Below, piece after piece: positions 61,958 through 64,000 of a stretch of 64,000 nt of DNA. The notes beneath the pieces are model-generated. The model did not search any database, had not been told where the DNA came from, and worked only from the letters and a program-made list of their open reading frames with translations. The stretch is taken from the NCBI RefSeq assembly GCF_000497445.1, contig NZ_CM002285.1, forward strand, positions 1,132,234 through 1,196,233. The letters run 5' to 3'. The translations under genes and the position numbers were made by a program. This DNA comes from Streptomyces roseochromogenus subsp. oscitans DS 12.976. GTDB taxonomy: Bacteria > Actinomycetota > Actinomycetes > Streptomycetales > Streptomycetaceae. Position 1 is the first letter of the stretch. Every line of letters starts with the position of its first letter.

Positions 61958-62878
61958 TCAGCCGAGGAACTTGTCCGCCAGCAGGCGTGCGATGGTCCAG
62001 TCCTGCATGGCGACGCCCACGCTCTTGAACACCGTGCGCTTGCCGTGGCCGGCGGGGGCGGAGGTGAGGGCGGTGCCCAGTTCGGTGAGGTCGTCCTGGC
62101 TGAGGGCGCCGGCTCGGAGGGCATGGATGATCTCGCCGGACTCCTCCAGGACGGCACCGAGTTCGTCGATGATGACGGTGCTGTCGGCCAGCAGTTCGTC
62201 CGGCAGTTCGCGCATGGTGGGGCGGAAGGCACCGATGGCGTTGACGTGCACCTGGGCGGGCAGGGCGGACGCCGGGAAGAGCGGGCTGGTCGCGGAGGTG
62301 GCGCAGCACACGATGTGGGCGTCGCCTACGGCGGAGGCCGGGTCGGTCCCGACACGGATCTCGGTGCCGTCCAGCTCGGCTCGGAGGGTGTCCGCCAGGG
62401 ACCGGGCGCGTTCCTCGGTGGTACCGACGACGGTGAGGCGGCGCAGCGGGCGGACCGTGTGCACGGCACGGACCTGGTCGGGGGCCTGGCCGCCGGTGCC
62501 GATCAGGGTGAGCCGGTCGGCGTCGGGGGCGGCGAGGAGGTCGGTGGCGACCCCGACCGCCGCGCCGGTGCGCAGTGTGGTGACGGCGCCGGCGTCCGCG
62601 ATCAGATGGTCGAGCCGGTCCAGGGTGCTCCATACGACGGTGCCGGTGATCGCGGGCGCACGGTCGAAGTTCACGCTCAGGGTCTTGACCATGGCGGACC
62701 GGGTCGGCCGGTGATGGGCGGACATCACGAGGAACCGGCCGTCCCGCAGCGCGGTGCGCGTGGGCATCTCGAACTCCCCACGCGCCAGCCCTGCGAAGCC
62801 GCGGCGCACCGCGTCGATGGCCTCGCGCATCGACACGGCCGCACGGACCTCGTGCTCGCTGAGACTGATGGTCTTCAT
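61958..62878 (-). CDS. Ornithine cyclodeaminase/mu-crystallin family protein
   Basis: A 306-residue NAD(P)-dependent enzyme of the OCD family: SMREAIDAVRRGFAGLARG, PTRTALRDGRFLVMSAH, the nucleotide fold DRLTLIGTGGQAPDQVRAV (about 135-155), VGTTEERARSLAD, CCATSATSPLFPASAL. Members include ornithine cyclodeaminase, ketimine reductases and alanine dehydrogenases; active-site details do not let me choose. Given the neighbouring amino-acid catabolism operon, an amino or imino acid substrate is likely. It converges on soxG and precedes a methyltransferase-like gene. Confidence 0.88.
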   Translation of the reverse strand: MKTISLSEHEVRAAVSMREAIDAVRRGFAGLARGEFEMPTRTALRDGRFLVMSAHHRPTRSAMVKTLSVNFDRAPAITGTVVWSTLDRLDHLIADAGAVTTLRTGAAVGVATDLLAAPDADRLTLIGTGGQAPDQVRAVHTVRPLRRLTVVGTTEERARSLADTLRAELDGTEIRVGTDPASAVGDAHIVCCATSATSPLFPASALPAQVHVNAIGAFRPTMRELPDELLADSTVIIDELGAVLEESGEIIHALRAGALSQDDLTELGTALTSAPAGHGKRTVFKSVGVAMQDWTIARLLADKFLG

Positions 62879-62903
62879 GGAACTCCGTCCGTCGTGATCT
62901 TAT

Positions 62904-63545
62904 TTACACCCTATTGATCCCGACGACCACATAGCTGTCGCCGTACTGCCAGACGGCACCGGCACTGCCGAACCCCGCCTGCCGTAGCAGGTCGGCCAGC
63001 TCGGGGTCCTCGGCGACGGCCGTCCGCCAGGAGGACCAGTCCTCGTGGGCGAAGACCCGCTGTCGCTCGGCTCGACGACGTCCGATGTGCGCGGAGATGC
63101 CGGCGAGACCTGCTTCGTCCTGGGGCAGGTGGTCACCGTTGACGAGGACACCGCCGGGTCGCAGCAGGCCGGCGAGCTGCCGGTAGGCGCGGCGCAGGCT
63201 GTCCGGGGTCAGGTAGTGCAGTGCCGTCGTCGACACGGCCGCGTCCAGCGGGCGGTCGAGGCGGGGCTGCTGGGCCGTAAGACCGGCCGGGGATTCCATC
63301 CGTACGACCGGGGCTGAGGCCGCCTGTGCGGTCATTGCTGAGACCGCCCGTGCGGCCACGGCCGAGGCCGCTACCCGGCCGTCGCCGGCACCGCCCACTG
63401 GTCCGGACCCGCGTAGGAGGCGAGGTGCCGGATCGGCGCGCTGTGCACGGGCCACGGCGACCGGGCGGCGCGGCAGGGAGGCGACGAGCGTGGCGTTGTC
63501 GATCACTCGGCTGACGGCCATGGCGACGCTGGACGCGTCCAGCAC
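62904..63545 (-). CDS. SAM-methyltransferase-like protein with a degenerate N-terminal half
   Basis: The C-terminal half is a good class I methyltransferase end: LDRPLDAAVSTTALHYLTPD, YRQLAGLLRPGGVLVNGDHLP and LLRQAGFGSAGAVWQYGDSYVV. The N-terminal half (about 1-95) is Ala/Val/Arg-rich with no Gly-rich SAM-binding motif I (the usual E/DxGxGxG), although a preserved piece, VAMAVSRVIDNATLVASL, starts the frame. A deletion or frame change has probably removed the SAM site. It would be inactive as read. Alternatively an unusual start further upstream is used. Same strand as the cyclodeaminase-family gene. Confidence 0.5.
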   Translation of the reverse strand: MLDASSVAMAVSRVIDNATLVASLPRRPVAVARAQRADPAPRLLRGSGPVGGAGDGRVAASAVAARAVSAMTAQAASAPVVRMESPAGLTAQQPRLDRPLDAAVSTTALHYLTPDSLRRAYRQLAGLLRPGGVLVNGDHLPQDEAGLAGISAHIGRRRAERQRVFAHEDWSSWRTAVAEDPELADLLRQAGFGSAGAVWQYGDSYVVVGINRV

Positions 63546-63639
63546 GTGGCTCCTCGCAAGGTCAGGTGCGGGGACGGATGTGCTTGAGCCTTCCCGGCGG
63601 CCGGCCGCAATCTGCGAAAACTGCGCATTCTGCGGATGC

Positions 63640-64000
63640 TATGTTCGCGATCGAGGAGATCCAGGCGATCGAGGCAGGCGGGGCGGGGAGGTGCGCGCAT
63701 GGCCCGTCGACCGGCGGGCTTTCTGGATCGCCCGCACCCACAACCCCGGGGCGGTTTCGGGCACCGCGCCCCGCGCGCCGAGTTCGCCGTCCCGCTCGGC
63801 TGCGAGCTGCGGCACGCGGACCGGCTCGTGTACGCCGAGGGGATCGCCCTGGACGGCCCTCGGGCCGTGCCCCCGTCGGCCTGGGCTGCCGGATCTGCGA
63901 GCGCCGCGACTGCGCCCAGCGGGCCCGGCCCCCCGGCCTGCGGACGACTGGCCATCGACCCGGACCGGCATACGTATATGGCGTACCCGGTCGAGTCCCG
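63640..64000 (+). pseudogene. Relic of an ScfR/RamB-type regulator C-terminus, multiply frameshifted, running off the window
   Basis: Fragments in three plus frames assemble into the C-terminal domain of short-chain fatty acyl regulators: FWIARTHNPGA in one, then GCELRHADRLVYAEGIALDGP, then VGLGCRICERRDCAQRA with the family cysteines, and finally RLAIDPDRHTYMAYPV. The N-terminal helix-turn-helix is absent upstream. Several indels are needed, so this is a pseudogene. Confidence 0.55.

Overview
The window reads as Streptomyces chromosome: very high GC, GTG starts, strong GGAGG-type ribosome sites, an Rpf/LysM cell-wall protein, gnd and panD, and TTA (bldA) codons confined to specialised-metabolism genes. 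Its centre, from about 18.1 to 53.5 kb and almost entirely on the minus strand, is a complete aminocoumarin antibiotic cluster. Gene content and order (cloE-F-G-Y-H-I-J-K-L-M-N1 to N7-hal-P-Q-R-S-T-U-V-W, then gyrB(R) and parY(R)) match the clorobiocin cluster known from Streptomyces roseochromogenes. These names were assigned by recognition of protein families and order; no database search was possible.

Layout. 1-5 kb: rpf-like gene, gnd, a proline-rich ORF, panD, an integrase relic and a hypothetical gene. 5.1-13 kb: an accessory patch with two frameshifted IS256-family copies, secreted proteins, a GH16-like protein with an Ig-like domain, and a stand-alone paralogue of that domain. 13-17.8 kb: a degenerate IS630-transposase/GntR-FCD fusion, a GntR regulator, a GlyA-SdaA chimera and purU. 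18.1-22.3 kb: the resistant topoisomerase subunits. 22.7-28.4 kb: a dTDP-sugar operon for the noviose-type deoxysugar. 29.3-31.1 kb: cloR/cloQ for the prenylated hydroxybenzoate. 32.1-34.8 kb: O-methyltransferase and flavin halogenase. 35.0-42.0 kb: the pyrrole module (cloN1-N7). 42.0-49.98 kb: glycosyltransferase, amide synthetase, the tyrosine-to-aminocoumarin enzymes and an MbtH protein. 50.1-53.5 kb: regulators cloG and cloE plus cloF. 53.6-54.7 kb: mobile-element debris. 54.8-61.9 kb: gntR, glyA and a heterotetrameric sarcosine oxidase operon. The window ends with an ornithine cyclodeaminase-family gene, a methyltransferase-like gene and a broken regulator.

How it works together. CloF and chorismate metabolism supply 4-hydroxyphenylpyruvate and tyrosine. 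CloH/CloY/CloI/CloJ/CloK turn tyrosine into a carrier-bound beta-keto intermediate of the aminocoumarin ring, and CloHal chlorinates the ring. CloQ prenylates 4-hydroxyphenylpyruvate and CloR trims it to the prenylated hydroxybenzoate. CloL joins acid and ring as an amide. CloV/T/W/U/S make the dTDP sugar, CloM attaches it and CloP methylates it. CloN4/N5/N3 make pyrrolyl-carrier protein from proline, CloN1/N2/N7 move the pyrrole onto the sugar and CloN6 C-methylates it. GyrB(R) and ParY(R) protect the host.

Points beyond ordinary annotation: a chimeric glyA::sdaA gene and paralogous gntR-glyA loci on both sides of the cluster; a CloG operator matching the published NovG consensus; a coupled 45-codon ORF between cloI and cloJ; a 12-bp hairpin in the gyrB(R) leader; a perfect 36-bp palindrome at the end of the sugar operon; and IS1380-, ISAs1- and IS5-type relics sitting at gaps in or beside the cluster.
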